A stretch of DNA of 44,610 bases, taken from assembly GCA_903848465.1 (NCBI GenBank), contig CAINGK010000156.1, positions 1 to 44,610 on the forward strand. The letters are read 5' to 3'. The notes under the pieces were generated by a model. That model was not told the origin of the DNA. It saw only the letters and a program-made list of their open reading frames with translations, and made no database searches. Position numbers and translations under genes: made by a program. This DNA comes from an uncultured Verrucomicrobiota bacterium. Its GTDB lineage: Bacteria > Verrucomicrobiota > Verrucomicrobiia > Verrucomicrobiales > Verrucomicrobiaceae. Shown piece after piece: positions 1 through 8,323 of the stretch; the stretch's first letter is position 1, and every line of letters starts with the position of its first letter.

Positions 1-14
1 ACGCTCGCCTCACT

Positions 15-80
15 CCGCAGCCCCCAATGGGGCGTGCATTGCAAGGCTAAAGCCTTTTACAGAACAGACTTTACACCCCC
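15..80. repeat. 66-bp inverted repeat, left copy (probable mobile-element end)
   Basis: These 66 bases are identical to the reverse complement of 44545-44610 at the other end of the window. The identity stops sharply after a run of five C at position 80, where the two flanks diverge. Read from the edge outward the repeat begins GGGGGTGTAAAG and holds two TGTAAA motifs. I infer that this is the terminus of an insertion sequence whose body lies outside the window; a resemblance to IS256-type ends is only an impression. The next gene starts two bases inside this edge. Confidence 0.8.
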
Positions 81-81
81 C

Positions 82-801
82 ATGCTGTCGCCAGTTGTTC
101 TTCTGGTCCAGTGCTCCATGCCACCGCATCAGGCCTGGAGCTACATTCAGGCGAATGGACTGCTGCCTTACCTGCACCAGCGTCCGTCGCCGCCCTTCCG
201 CACTGGCGGCTCGTACGCCCAGCGCTATGCCTATCCACAGCGCAGGTCGAGTCCTGCTAACAGTTGGTTTTCCAATTGGAATTCCGGCATGCCGACCCAT
301 ATCCGCTACAGCGACACAGGCTCCTCTGGCTACGCTTCTAACAGCTATCTCACCCCCCGTCAGTCAGGCTCAAGCAGTGCTAGACATGTGCCTCGTTCGA
401 GGTCGAACCGCCAGTCAGAAGACCGCAGCCCAGGGGTAAAAACTCAGGTGGACGAACCAACTCCGCAAGCGCACATCGCCAATAATCCAGCACCTGCCAA
501 TACAACACCGCAGACCAATAGTGGTGCTGTTACCTCCACTCCGGCCACTGACAACCTGCCCTATGGCACCGCAGTTCCGGGCCGCATGAACATGGTCAAC
601 AGCCCCCACGCAGGAAAAACCCAACTGGTGGATGTGTCCGGCATGAGCGCTGGCCAGACCGTGAAATGCCCCTACACCGGCAAATTGTTTAAAGTTCCGC
701 CAACTCAGCAGGCCGCGAACCGCGTGGAACCCCGCCTGGAATCCAAAGCCGAAGCGCCCAAATCTGGCAGCGAATCGAAAGCCGGGGACAAAAAGCCCTA
801 A
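82..801 (+). CDS. Unknown, probably exported protein, 5' end likely cut by the repeat
   Basis: I do not recognise a family. The frame is open from position 34 inside the terminal repeat; the first start outside it is the ATG at 82, giving 239 residues. The product is rich in Pro, Ser, Arg and Tyr, low in predicted structure through the middle, and ends in a polar Lys/Glu tail. Near residues 185-210 there is a more conserved-looking block (LVDVSGMSAGQTVKCPYTGK) with a single CPYTGK loop that resembles half of a zinc-ribbon knuckle. The N-terminus is weakly hydrophobic but is not a convincing signal peptide. Because the element edge sits directly before the ATG, the native 5' end and promoter are probably missing. 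Confidence 0.5.
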   Translation: MLSPVVLLVQCSMPPHQAWSYIQANGLLPYLHQRPSPPFRTGGSYAQRYAYPQRRSSPANSWFSNWNSGMPTHIRYSDTGSSGYASNSYLTPRQSGSSSARHVPRSRSNRQSEDRSPGVKTQVDEPTPQAHIANNPAPANTTPQTNSGAVTSTPATDNLPYGTAVPGRMNMVNSPHAGKTQLVDVSGMSAGQTVKCPYTGKLFKVPPTQQAANRVEPRLESKAEAPKSGSESKAGDKKP

Positions 802-936
802 AAACGGCGCAAAACTGGGTTTTGACGACCACTAATCCTGGGAAACCGGGGGTGGACTGCATTTGATCTTGATTCGACCTTGATCAGTGGAACTCTTGCC
901 GCCCTCAAAACCGTAAACGACAACCGATCATCCATC

Positions 937-1230
937 ATGGGTCAACAACTGAACAAAGTCATCAAACGCCGCCGCCGTAAGCTTTATCTTGCCCGCAAGA
1001 AAGCTCTGGCCAAGGCTGGCGTCTCCCGCAAAGCACGCGCCGTCAAATCCGAAGCCAAAACCGCCAAGAAGGCTCCTGCCAAAAAAGTCGCCGCCAAGAA
1101 GGCCCCGACCAAGCCCAAGGCTGCTGAAGTCGCCGCCGAGGCCACTCCTGCGCTTGAAGTTGCCGAAGTCGCTGCTCCTGCCGTTGAAGTTGCTGAGACC
1201 GCCGCTCCTGAAGCTGCTGCTCAGGAATAA
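937..1230 (+). CDS. Small histone H1-like Lys/Ala-rich protein
   Basis: A 97-residue basic protein starting at the ATG at 937; the frame is open further upstream but codes for nothing recognisable. The N-terminus MGQQLNKVIKRRRRKLYLAR is compact and very basic, and short proteins with this start are common in Verrucomicrobiota as far as I recall. Residues 35-55 carry KKAPAKK-type repeats like eukaryotic and bacterial H1-like tails. The last 40 residues switch to an acidic Ala/Glu/Val repeat (VAEVAAPAVEVAETAAPEA). Such tails typically bind nucleic acid without sequence preference, so a DNA- or RNA-associated role is a fair inference but unproven. A strong terminator follows 33 bases after the stop. 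Confidence 0.75.
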   Translation: MGQQLNKVIKRRRRKLYLARKKALAKAGVSRKARAVKSEAKTAKKAPAKKVAAKKAPTKPKAAEVAAEATPALEVAEVAAPAVEVAETAAPEAAAQE

Positions 1231-1263
1231 GCGCTGCGCCGCACCGTCATTTCAAAACAAGAC

Positions 1264-1294
1264 CACCGTCATGGCCTGCCATGACGGTGTTTTT
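1264..1294 (+). terminator. Rho-independent terminator
   Basis: An 11-bp perfect stem (1264-1274 with 1279-1289) with a 4-base loop is followed by five T. It ends the small basic protein gene. On the opposite strand the same stem is followed by a T-rich stretch, so it may also serve the lipoprotein gene that converges from the right. Confidence 0.9.
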
Positions 1295-1303
1295 ATATAG
1301 CAG

Positions 1304-1867
1304 TTAACGATACCACGAACTCCCGCCTGCACCGGGGGCGCTACTGGAGGAGCCGGTAGTAAAGGCTTCGTTGTAGCCACGTTCAAAGCTGGCGCGATAA
1401 CGCGGATCATAACGCCCGACATACGCCGTCGGATCAGCCACCCGTCCGCCGGTGCGGTCACGCAGACCGTAGTCGTAACCTTGGTTGTAGATCGGATCTC
1501 GTGGTGGCGGTTGTTGCGCCGCCCCCTGCGTTGGCTGCTGTGGCACTCCCTGATTGGGAGAGGTGCCGAGCTGCCCCTGGCTGCTGACCATCTGGCTGAA
1601 ACGCTGATTGTAACCGTCGCGATAAGCCATCTCGGTATTGCGATCAAAGCGCGATGGATAACGCTGGTAGTTCTGGCTCTGGCCTTGCTGCGCATCCGAC
1701 TGCCCATCCTGCTGACCCCGCTCAAACGCCATGCTGTTCATCTGCGAGCCCTGATCCCGCATGTCCTGGCGATACGGATTCGCATAGGGATCAGCCCCGT
1801 TCTGCCCGTAAGGGTCAACACATTGCGTGAGGAGCAGAGTCAGTGTGAGGAGGTAGGCCGATTTCAT
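1304..1867 (-). CDS. Predicted lipoprotein with Tyr/Gly repeats
   Basis: A 187-residue protein with a lipoprotein signal: a short basic start (MKSAY), a Leu/Thr hydrophobic core and a lipobox LTQC with Cys 16 as the likely lipidated residue. The mature part is very rich in Gln, Pro, Tyr, Arg and Gly and contains three spaced copies of a Y-x-x-G-Y type unit (RDGYNQRF, NQGYDYGL, ERGYNEAF), each with aromatic-Gly spacing. It probably sits in the outer membrane or periplasm. No enzymatic motif is visible. It is transcribed away from tex, with 51 bases between the tex stop and this start. Confidence 0.7.
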   Translation of the reverse strand: MKSAYLLTLTLLLTQCVDPYGQNGADPYANPYRQDMRDQGSQMNSMAFERGQQDGQSDAQQGQSQNYQRYPSRFDRNTEMAYRDGYNQRFSQMVSSQGQLGTSPNQGVPQQPTQGAAQQPPPRDPIYNQGYDYGLRDRTGGRVADPTAYVGRYDPRYRASFERGYNEAFTTGSSSSAPGAGGSSWYR

Positions 1868-1918
1868 GAGTTAATCGTACGGGAAGATCACGGAGTGGCA
1901 AGAAAGCAGACAGGCGAA

Positions 1919-4288
1919 CTACTTCTTCCCCTTCTGCGCCGCCGCAGTGAACCAGTCACCGCCGCCGCCACCGCCAAAGGGATTGCCCATGCCACCGCCG
2001 GAGCTGCGCTGGCCACCGCCGCTGCTGGAAAAGCTACGCTGACCGCCGGCAGGACCACCCGCCGGGCGAGGTCCTACAGCGCCCTGCTTCTTTTCAAAGT
2101 CAGGCTTCGACTTCATGCTCAAGGCGATGCGCTTGCGCGGAATGTCCACTTCCGTCACCGTCACTTGCACACGCTGCGCCACCTTGACGACTTCCGCCGC
2201 ATCACGCACAAACGTGTCGCTGAGCTGACTCACATGCACGAGGCCGTCCTGATGCACGCCGATGTCCACGAAGGCACCAAAGGCCGTCACGTTCGTCACG
2301 ATGCCCGGCAGCTTCATGCCCACAGTGAGGTCCTTCATGTCGTTCACACCTTCAGCGAAGCTGAAGACCTCGAACTGTTTACGCGGATCGCGCCCTGGCT
2401 TGGCGAGTTCGTTCATAATGTCCTGCAGTGTCGGCAGGCCCACGTCTTCGCTCACATACTTCTTGAGGTCCAGCTTCTGGCGCAAGTCAGCGCGCTGCAT
2501 GAGCTCTGGCACTGTGCAGCCAATGTCAGCCGCCATTTTTTCGACGAGCGGGTAGCGCTCAGGATGCACTGCGCTCGCATCCAGCGGATGTGAGGCATCA
2601 CGGATGCGCAGGAAGCCTGCCGCCTGTTCGAAGGCTTTATCGCCGAGCCGTGGTACCTTCATGAGATCCTTGCGGCTCTTGAAGGGGCCGTTCTCGTTGC
2701 GGAACGCCACGATGTTCAACGCGTGCGTGCTGTTCAGGCCGGACACGTAGCTGAGCAACTGCTTACTCGCCGTGTTCAACTCCACACCCACGCCATTCAC
2801 CGCGCTGATCACCACCTGATCAAGACTCGTCTTGAGCTGGTTCTGATCCACATCGTGCTGATACTGGCCCACGCCGATGGACTTCGGATCAAGCTTCACC
2901 AATTCCGCCAGCGGATCCATCAAACGTCGTGCGATGGAAACCGAACCACGCACCGTGAGATCCTGATCCGGGAACTCCTCACGTGCGGCTTCGCTGGCAC
3001 TGTAAATCGACGCACCGCTCTCATTCACCATGATCACAGGAATCGAAGCCGGCACACCGATCTTCTTCACAAACATCTCCGTCTCACGGCCCGCAGTGCC
3101 ATTGCCAATCGCGATGGCCTGAATCTTGTAACGATCCACCAGATTGAGCACCAAGTTTTTCGCATGCAGCAGACCACTGCCCTCGCCGAGCAGGTAGATC
3201 ACATCGTTGTAGAGAAGCTGCCCCTGCGCATCGAGCACCACCACCTTGCAGCCCGTGCGGAAGCCGGGGTCAATCCCGAGCACACGCTTCTGTCCCAGCG
3301 GCGCCGCCAGCAGCAGCTCGCGCAGGTTGTCAGCAAACACGCGCACCGCTTCGGTGTCTGCTTTCTTCTTGGATTCAAGACGCGCCTCAGTCTCCATGCT
3401 GGAACTCATCAAGCGCTTGTAGCTGTCCGCACAGGCCAGCTTCATCTGGTCAGAGCAGAGATTGCCTCCTTTGACGAAGAGGTTCTCGAGCATCTTGATC
3501 GCCGTGTCCTCACCTGGCTGGATGCGCATCAGCAGGAAGCCTTCTTTTTCCCCACGACGGATGGCAAGCATGCGGTGTGATGGGATGGCCTTCAGCGGCT
3601 CGCTCCAGTCAAAGTAGTCGCGGAACTTCTGCGCCTCCTCTTCTTTCTCTTTCCCAAACATGACCTTGGAAACGACCGTGGACTGCTCCGCAAAAAATTT
3701 GCGCAAGGTCGCACGCGCCTCTGCATGATCGCTGATACGCTCCGCGATAATGTCGCGCGCGCCACTGAGCGCATCGGCGGCATCCTTAACGCGCAGCTCT
3801 TCGTTTTCGTGATCTGGATTCACAAACTTCGCCACCTCGCCCGTCAGGTCCACACCATGCGTCATGAGATTGGCCTCAATGAAATCCGCCAGTGGCTCCA
3901 GCCCTTTTTCTTTCGCGATCGTCGCACGCGTGCGGCGCTTCGGACGGAACGGCGCAAAGATGTCCTCCAGGGCATTCATCGTTTCCGCTTTGTCGATCTT
4001 TGCCCGCAGGACATCCGTCATCAGCTTGCGCTCTTCGAGGGATTTCACAATCGCCGTGCGGCGGTCGTCCAGCGCCACCAGTTGCGTCATGCGCTCCTGA
4101 ATATTTAAGATCTGTACTTCGTCCAGAGACCCCGTGGCCTCTTTCCGGTAACGGGCGATAAACGGCACCGTCCCCCCATCGGCAAAGAGTTTGGCCGTCG
4201 CGCCGACCTGGATGGCCCGCAGGCCCAGTTCCTTGGCGACACGCTCGACGTGAGTGACATTGATATTGAGTTCGTTGGCAGCAGACAT
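1919..4288 (-). CDS. tex: Tex-family transcription accessory / RNA-binding protein
   Basis: A 789-residue protein, normal for Tex. Domains in order: an N-terminal helical Tex domain with the family block VPFIARYRKEATGSLDEVQI near residue 45; a YqgF/RNase H-like domain starting near residue 336 (LGIDPGFRTGCKV); tandem helix-hairpin-helix motifs near 495-560 (GVELNTASKQLLSYVSGL); and an S1 RNA-binding domain near 655-725 (GIVTNVTAFGAFVDIGV). The last 45 residues are a Gly/Ser/Phe-rich disordered tail with a run of six Gly, not part of the core fold and perhaps an RNA-binding or condensate-forming extension. I chose the ATG at 4288 because the family match begins there; the frame is open 25 codons further upstream without similarity. 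Tex acts in the cytoplasm in transcription and RNA handling. Confidence 0.95.
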   Translation of the reverse strand: MSAANELNINVTHVERVAKELGLRAIQVGATAKLFADGGTVPFIARYRKEATGSLDEVQILNIQERMTQLVALDDRRTAIVKSLEERKLMTDVLRAKIDKAETMNALEDIFAPFRPKRRTRATIAKEKGLEPLADFIEANLMTHGVDLTGEVAKFVNPDHENEELRVKDAADALSGARDIIAERISDHAEARATLRKFFAEQSTVVSKVMFGKEKEEEAQKFRDYFDWSEPLKAIPSHRMLAIRRGEKEGFLLMRIQPGEDTAIKMLENLFVKGGNLCSDQMKLACADSYKRLMSSSMETEARLESKKKADTEAVRVFADNLRELLLAAPLGQKRVLGIDPGFRTGCKVVVLDAQGQLLYNDVIYLLGEGSGLLHAKNLVLNLVDRYKIQAIAIGNGTAGRETEMFVKKIGVPASIPVIMVNESGASIYSASEAAREEFPDQDLTVRGSVSIARRLMDPLAELVKLDPKSIGVGQYQHDVDQNQLKTSLDQVVISAVNGVGVELNTASKQLLSYVSGLNSTHALNIVAFRNENGPFKSRKDLMKVPRLGDKAFEQAAGFLRIRDASHPLDASAVHPERYPLVEKMAADIGCTVPELMQRADLRQKLDLKKYVSEDVGLPTLQDIMNELAKPGRDPRKQFEVFSFAEGVNDMKDLTVGMKLPGIVTNVTAFGAFVDIGVHQDGLVHVSQLSDTFVRDAAEVVKVAQRVQVTVTEVDIPRKRIALSMKSKPDFEKKQGAVGPRPAGGPAGGQRSFSSSGGGQRSSGGGMGNPFGGGGGGDWFTAAAQKGKK

Positions 4289-4663
4289 GGTTGGGAAAGG
4301 GAAATGTGAACGATGAAATTCGGTTGAGATGGGTGGAGTTAGCGAGACGATCACGGGCAGCAACCATTCAAGATCACATGTGAAAAACTTTTGTCGGAGC
4401 CATGGCTTGACACACGAAATCGCTCCCGATTTTTGCCCCTCTCAATACCAGCAGGTGGATGCAACTCGGTCCTGATGGCGGAGCCATCAAAGCATGTAGC
4501 GAGGGGTTGAGCGAAGCGACACCCCTCGTCGTCGCGCATCTCATTCGTCCCTCAGGCATTTGCATCGCGTAGCGATGCCAGCACGCTCCACCCCTCCAGC
4601 ATCAGTATTCCCGTTGTCAGAGTGCGGATCAAGACACGCCGCATGAAGCGCTGCACCCCAGCA
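4289..4663. other. Gene-free 375-bp spacer with three hairpins
   Basis: No reading frame here looks like a gene. The stretch holds three closely spaced inverted repeats: GATGGC/CCATC near 4474-4488, CGAGGGGT/ACCCCTCG at 4500-4507 and 4521-4528, and GCATCGC/GCGATGC at 4562-4568 and 4572-4578. None has a following T run, so they do not look like terminators. Their clustering suggests a dispersed intergenic repeat or a structured RNA; I cannot tell which from one copy. The tex promoter should lie at the left end of this spacer. Confidence 0.5.
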
Positions 4664-5647
4664 TCACTTTGCCGCACGCATCTTTCCAATCCTGCGCCCC
4701 GACCACTCGGCCTCCTCCTTGATCCCGTTCGCTTCATAAAATTTGAGCAGCGCCTCTTCACGCTTCAGCAGATCAAACCCCGCGCCCAGCTGAAGCTTGC
4801 GCAGGCACACAGGGCACAGGTGAATCGGCTGCGAATCAGCCTCCTTGAGATGATTCGATCCGTTCATGAGACACTCGAAGAAGACGCAGTGCATCAGGCC
4901 AAACATGTGTCCAGTTTCATGGGCAAGCACCTTGCAGCTTCGAAGCAAGATGAGTGCACTCGTCTGGTCATTGCGTTTTTCACCGTAAAACGCCGGATCG
5001 TAGCGCGCGAAGCTGAAGACGCCCGCGCCGCCGTGCAGCATCGCCTCGCCATAGACAAAATTCCACGCCTCGTCAGGATAGAGGTCCTCCATCGTCACCG
5101 CGATGATCGAGTAGGCGTCGCGTGATTTTTTGCCGGGCAGCCATTGTAGAATGTCCGTGGTGCAGAGCTGCAGCTTGCGCGAGGCCCCAAAGATTCGCCG
5201 CTTGGCTGGCACCTTTTCCAATGGAACCGCCCCCAGAAGCCGCGTGTCCATGCCGAAGAAGGCCGCGCAGAATTCACGCAGCTTGGCGAGCGACGGCGCA
5301 GCTCCAGATTGAAACTGGCCTAGCGGCAGCATGTAGAGCGCCTTCTGCTCCGGTGACGGCTTCAAAGCCGATAACGCGAGGCGATACTCTTCCACAATCT
5401 GGCCCACCTCATCTTGCTCGGCCAGCCAGTCTCCAGAGCCGGGTTTTCGAATGGGCTCGAAAAACGCCGCATCGTCCTCAAAAGCCGCACGTTCGAGCGG
5501 CGTTGCCTGAGTGAGATCGCCGATAGCTTGCTCTCGTGTGGGAAGCGGTCCGCTGCGAACAATGCCACCGAAGAGGACCTGAACAATGAAACATCCCAGG
5601 AACGTCACTGCGCAGAGGTACATCGGAAGCCGCACACTGAGTTTCAT
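4664..5647 (-). CDS. Archaemetzincin-like zinc metalloprotease, membrane-anchored
   Basis: A 327-residue protein whose motif near residues 239-249 is HETGHMFGLMH followed by C-x4-C-x-M and, 17 residues on, CPVC. This is the full archaemetzincin signature: HExxHxxGxxH binds the catalytic zinc, the Met forms the Met-turn, and the four Cys bind a second structural zinc. The N-terminus (about residues 5-30) is a hydrophobic segment followed by GGIVRSG, so the enzyme is probably exported or anchored facing the periplasm, whereas I would expect archaemetzincins to be cytoplasmic. The substrate is unknown. It is divergent from the ceramidase-like gene, with 72 bases between the starts. Confidence 0.9.
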   Translation of the reverse strand: MKLSVRLPMYLCAVTFLGCFIVQVLFGGIVRSGPLPTREQAIGDLTQATPLERAAFEDDAAFFEPIRKPGSGDWLAEQDEVGQIVEEYRLALSALKPSPEQKALYMLPLGQFQSGAAPSLAKLREFCAAFFGMDTRLLGAVPLEKVPAKRRIFGASRKLQLCTTDILQWLPGKKSRDAYSIIAVTMEDLYPDEAWNFVYGEAMLHGGAGVFSFARYDPAFYGEKRNDQTSALILLRSCKVLAHETGHMFGLMHCVFFECLMNGSNHLKEADSQPIHLCPVCLRKLQLGAGFDLLKREEALLKFYEANGIKEEAEWSGRRIGKMRAAK

Positions 5648-5719
5648 GTGTCAATTCTTCCGGTTTTAAACTCCGGAGGCAAGGAAAGAAACAAGGCCCG
5701 CAATGCTTACCCCTCCTTC

Positions 5720-7072
5720 ATGAAGCTCTGGCTGCCCATCCTCCTCGCCGTGTTCGTCATCGCCGCTGTTCCCGCACCTGAACCGCCCGCTTGGAAGGCC
5801 GGCGCGGCCTCCGCCAAAATCACCCCCGAGAAATCCATGTGGATGGCAGGTTACGCAGCCCGCACCAAACCCTCCGAAGGCGTGGAACTCGATCTCTATG
5901 CGAAAGCATTCGTGCTCACCGATCAATCGGGCGGACGCTTCGCTCTCATCACCATGGATTTGATCGGCGTCCCACGAAATCTCCGCCTCGCCGTCGCTGA
6001 ACGTGTGAAGAAGGAGCACGGCATCGACTCCGCAAACCTCGCCATCAACGCCTCCCACACTCACAGCGGACCGGAGCTGCGCACGAGCAAGATTCATGGC
6101 GCGGATGATCTGGCTCTGCGTGAAAAGGAAGCCGCTGAATACACGTCCCAGTTGGAGAACACCTTGGTAAAACTGGTCGGCGAAGCTCTTCAAAAATCAG
6201 TCCCCGCGCATCTCGACTACAGCACCGCACGCTGCGGGGTCTCCATGAACCGACGCACGCCGGATGGCCAAGGCGGCTGGAACAATTTCCCGAATCCAAA
6301 TGGCCCGGTGGACCAAACGGTGCCCGTGCTCAAAGCCAGCAGCGCCGAAGGCAAGGACATCGCGATCATCTTTGGCTACTCCTGCCATTGCACCACCCTC
6401 GGCCATCAGAAATTCAGTGGCGACTACGCGGGCTATGCGCAGCAGGAGATTGAAAAAGCCCACCCCGATGCCGTGGCGATGTTTGCGAATGGTTGCAGCG
6501 GCGATCAAAACCCCTACCCGCGCAATAAAACGGAACTCGCGCAGACCCATGGCAAATCACTCGCCACGTCCGTACAGGCCGCGCTGGAAACCCACATGCA
6601 GCGCCTCAAGGGCCCCATCCGTGCAGCCTACCGCGAGATCCCACTGGCCTATGACAAGCTGCCAACCCAGGAACAGCTTCTCGAAGAACAAAAATCCACG
6701 AACAAATATTTGGTCGCGCATGGCACACGCATCCTGCAGCGCATCGCCGATGAAGGGCAGTTGCCCACCACCTATCCCTATCCCGTACAGGTCCTCCGCC
6801 TCGGCAACGACCTCACCTGGGTCACCCTCGGCGGCGAAGTCGTTGTGGACTACTCTCTCCGCCTCAAGCAGGACCTCAAAGATCCCATCGTCTGGATCAG
6901 CGGCTACACCAACGACGTCATGGCCTACATCCCCAGCCTCCGCATCTGGCAGGAAGGCGGCTACGAAGGCGGCGGTGCCATGATCTACGGCACCCATCCC
7001 ACACGCTGGAGCGACAAGACGGAGGAGAATATCGTCAGCACCGTGATGGAGCTGCGGAAAGCCGTGGAGTGA
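5720..7072 (+). CDS. Neutral/alkaline ceramidase-like secreted hydrolase
   Basis: A 450-residue protein with a signal peptide (MKLWLPILLAVFVIAAVPAP). The body matches the N-terminal domain of neutral ceramidases: an early WKAGAASAKITPE block, the metal-site region NASHTHSGPE near residue 113, FGYSCHCTTLG near residue 220, and the ANGCSGDQNP block near residue 256 that carries the catalytic-serine-type GCSGD motif. It lacks the C-terminal immunoglobulin-like domain of full ceramidases, as many Verrucomicrobia and Planctomycetes relatives do, so the true substrate may be another amide or a glycan. I use the ATG at 5720 because the signal peptide begins there; the longer open frame upstream overlaps the divergent protease gene. 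Confidence 0.85.
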   Translation: MKLWLPILLAVFVIAAVPAPEPPAWKAGAASAKITPEKSMWMAGYAARTKPSEGVELDLYAKAFVLTDQSGGRFALITMDLIGVPRNLRLAVAERVKKEHGIDSANLAINASHTHSGPELRTSKIHGADDLALREKEAAEYTSQLENTLVKLVGEALQKSVPAHLDYSTARCGVSMNRRTPDGQGGWNNFPNPNGPVDQTVPVLKASSAEGKDIAIIFGYSCHCTTLGHQKFSGDYAGYAQQEIEKAHPDAVAMFANGCSGDQNPYPRNKTELAQTHGKSLATSVQAALETHMQRLKGPIRAAYREIPLAYDKLPTQEQLLEEQKSTNKYLVAHGTRILQRIADEGQLPTTYPYPVQVLRLGNDLTWVTLGGEVVVDYSLRLKQDLKDPIVWISGYTNDVMAYIPSLRIWQEGGYEGGGAMIYGTHPTRWSDKTEENIVSTVMELRKAVE

Positions 7073-7091
7073 AAATGAAACGAGCCAGCGC

Positions 7092-7409
7092 TCAGGAGTT
7101 TTTCTTCCCAAACTTCATGCGGTCATAACCTCCGCAGGGGAAGCTGGATGCCGAGACTTTTGATGGCGAGTTCTTGATCAAGCCCCTTGGCTTCGGTGAG
7201 GAACCAGAAGCCGTCACCGTGGCGTTCGTAGATCTCGATGTGCGGGCTGGTCTGCGAAACGAGCACGTAAGCTTTGAGCGATTCAAGCTGGCTCGACCCT
7301 CCATGGGGATTATTTCGCCGTCTCTGAACTCGCTTTTGTACACCTCGTTTTCTTCCAGGTCGTAGTACTCCTCGACGGTGTGTTCGGCTCTGGCTTTTGC
7401 GATGCCCAT
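7092..7409 (-). pseudogene. Uma2-family endonuclease remnant
   Basis: Two overlapping frames together spell the beginning and end of an Uma2 (DUF820) protein. The first frame gives MGIAKARAEHTVEEYYDLE and then KSEFRDGEIIPMEG, the usual N-terminus. The other frame gives the C-terminus (LKAYVLVSQTSPHIEIYER, then GFWFLTEAKGLDQ). The middle of the domain, including most of the PD-(D/E)XK core, is absent, and at least one further frame change is needed near the end. The total of about 105 codons compares with roughly 190 in intact members. It is a decayed copy produced by an internal deletion plus frameshifts. Confidence 0.8.
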
Positions 7410-7445
7410 GATGAGTGAGGGTGCCACATTGGAGATTTGATTCAA

Positions 7446-7943
7446 TCAACGAAACGGCTCAGGCGGTCTAGTCAGCGTAGCACGCGCCCTGTCGAGAACG
7501 GCATCAGACACACGGAAGTTCGTTGTCTCAATCAACCGCCGAATTACCGGTTCAAAATCAATCATGCCCTGACGTGCGGCTGTCGTGATGATTCCGATTA
7601 CGCCTACAGCAACAAAGCCTAGCGACTCAGCGGCCAAGCGGCCTTTCTTTTCGTCCATCAGTACGATCCTGGCCCCGAGCGAATGTGCGGTCTGGATGGC
7701 CGCCCGCTCGCCGGGGTCGAGATGCAGCAGTCCAGGCAGTGCGTCTGCGGCATCGGCGAGCACATGCAGCCATTCAGGCGGATGCGCGGCCCACTGGCGC
7801 AGTTTCTCAGGTGCGTGTGGGTGGCAGCATTCCCGCAGCACGGTCTCAGGGCAGATCACATTTTGATACAAGTCAGCCAGCAGATGATCTGCTCCCAGCA
7901 GCACCAGATAGAGCAAAGGAGAAGCGTCTGTGACGACGATCAT
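7446..7943 (-). CDS. PIN-domain toxin, DUF3368 family
   Basis: A 165-residue protein with the PIN fold signature: an N-terminal VVTDASPLLYL strand carrying the first acidic residue, a middle acidic pair (LHLDPGERAAI), and the LMDEKKGRLAA block with further active-site acids. DUF3368 proteins are Mg-dependent ribonuclease-type toxins. The gene starts 5 bases after the stop of a UPF0175 gene, the normal partner arrangement in this family, so the two form a type II toxin-antitoxin operon. The toxin would act on cytoplasmic RNA and be held inactive by the upstream protein. The predicted catalytic acids are present, so it appears intact. Confidence 0.9.
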   Translation of the reverse strand: MIVVTDASPLLYLVLLGADHLLADLYQNVICPETVLRECCHPHAPEKLRQWAAHPPEWLHVLADAADALPGLLHLDPGERAAIQTAHSLGARIVLMDEKKGRLAAESLGFVAVGVIGIITTAARQGMIDFEPVIRRLIETTNFRVSDAVLDRARATLTRPPEPFR

Positions 7944-7948
7944 GGGTA

Positions 7949-8206
7949 CTACACGCTGGCGAGGCCGCCGAGTTCACGATCCAACTCCGCCACCGTTTGT
8001 CCCGGCCAGGCATTGTGTTCCGCCAAAAAGTCCTGAGTCTCCCAGCGAGAGCCATGACCGAGAAGCTGACCCACGGTAAAGGCCGAAATCCTGCCGGAAC
8101 GATAACCTTCGACAGCGAAACTCTCGATCATTGCACGCGACATCTCGCCAAAGCTCTCCCGCAAGGCTGGAGCAGCCACGTCAGGTATTTCCACGGTCAA
8201 GGTCAT
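7949..8206 (-). CDS. UPF0175-family antitoxin
   Basis: An 85-residue protein with the UPF0175 core: a short N-terminal strand (LTVEIPD), a helix ending in AVEGYRSGRISAFTVGQLLG, then SRWETQDFLAEHNAWP. This is a helix-turn-helix-like DNA-binding fold found upstream of DUF3368 PIN toxins. It likely neutralises the downstream toxin and represses its own promoter, which must lie within the 118 bases to the right, before the isomerase-like gene. That spacer also holds the terminator of the isomerase-like gene. Confidence 0.88.
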   Translation of the reverse strand: MTLTVEIPDVAAPALRESFGEMSRAMIESFAVEGYRSGRISAFTVGQLLGHGSRWETQDFLAEHNAWPGQTVAELDRELGGLASV

Positions 8207-8252
8207 GTGCAGAGACTATCATCCGCCACGTGTGAGGTCAATGTCTGCAACG

Positions 8253-8281
8253 AAAACGGCCCGGGAAGTGATCCCGGGCCG
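8253..8281 (-). terminator. Rho-independent terminator of the isomerase-like gene
   Basis: A perfect 10-bp GC-rich stem (8257-8266 with 8272-8281, CGGCCCGGGA arms) has a 5-base loop. On the minus strand it is followed by four T. It lies 43 bases beyond the stop of the gene ending at 8324. Confidence 0.85.
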
Positions 8282-8323
8282 TCGAAGTGTTGCTGATGTC
8301 GCACACGGAGTGTGCGGAGCACT

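Noticed and set aside
1481..2593. A 370-codon plus-strand frame opposite the lipoprotein and tex
   Set aside because: Antisense shadow of tex with His/Arg/Leu-rich composition typical of reversed high-GC coding sequence.
7092..7449. Two overlapping small genes next to the PIN toxin
   Set aside because: Together they spell the start and end of one Uma2 gene, so they are the remains of a single broken gene.
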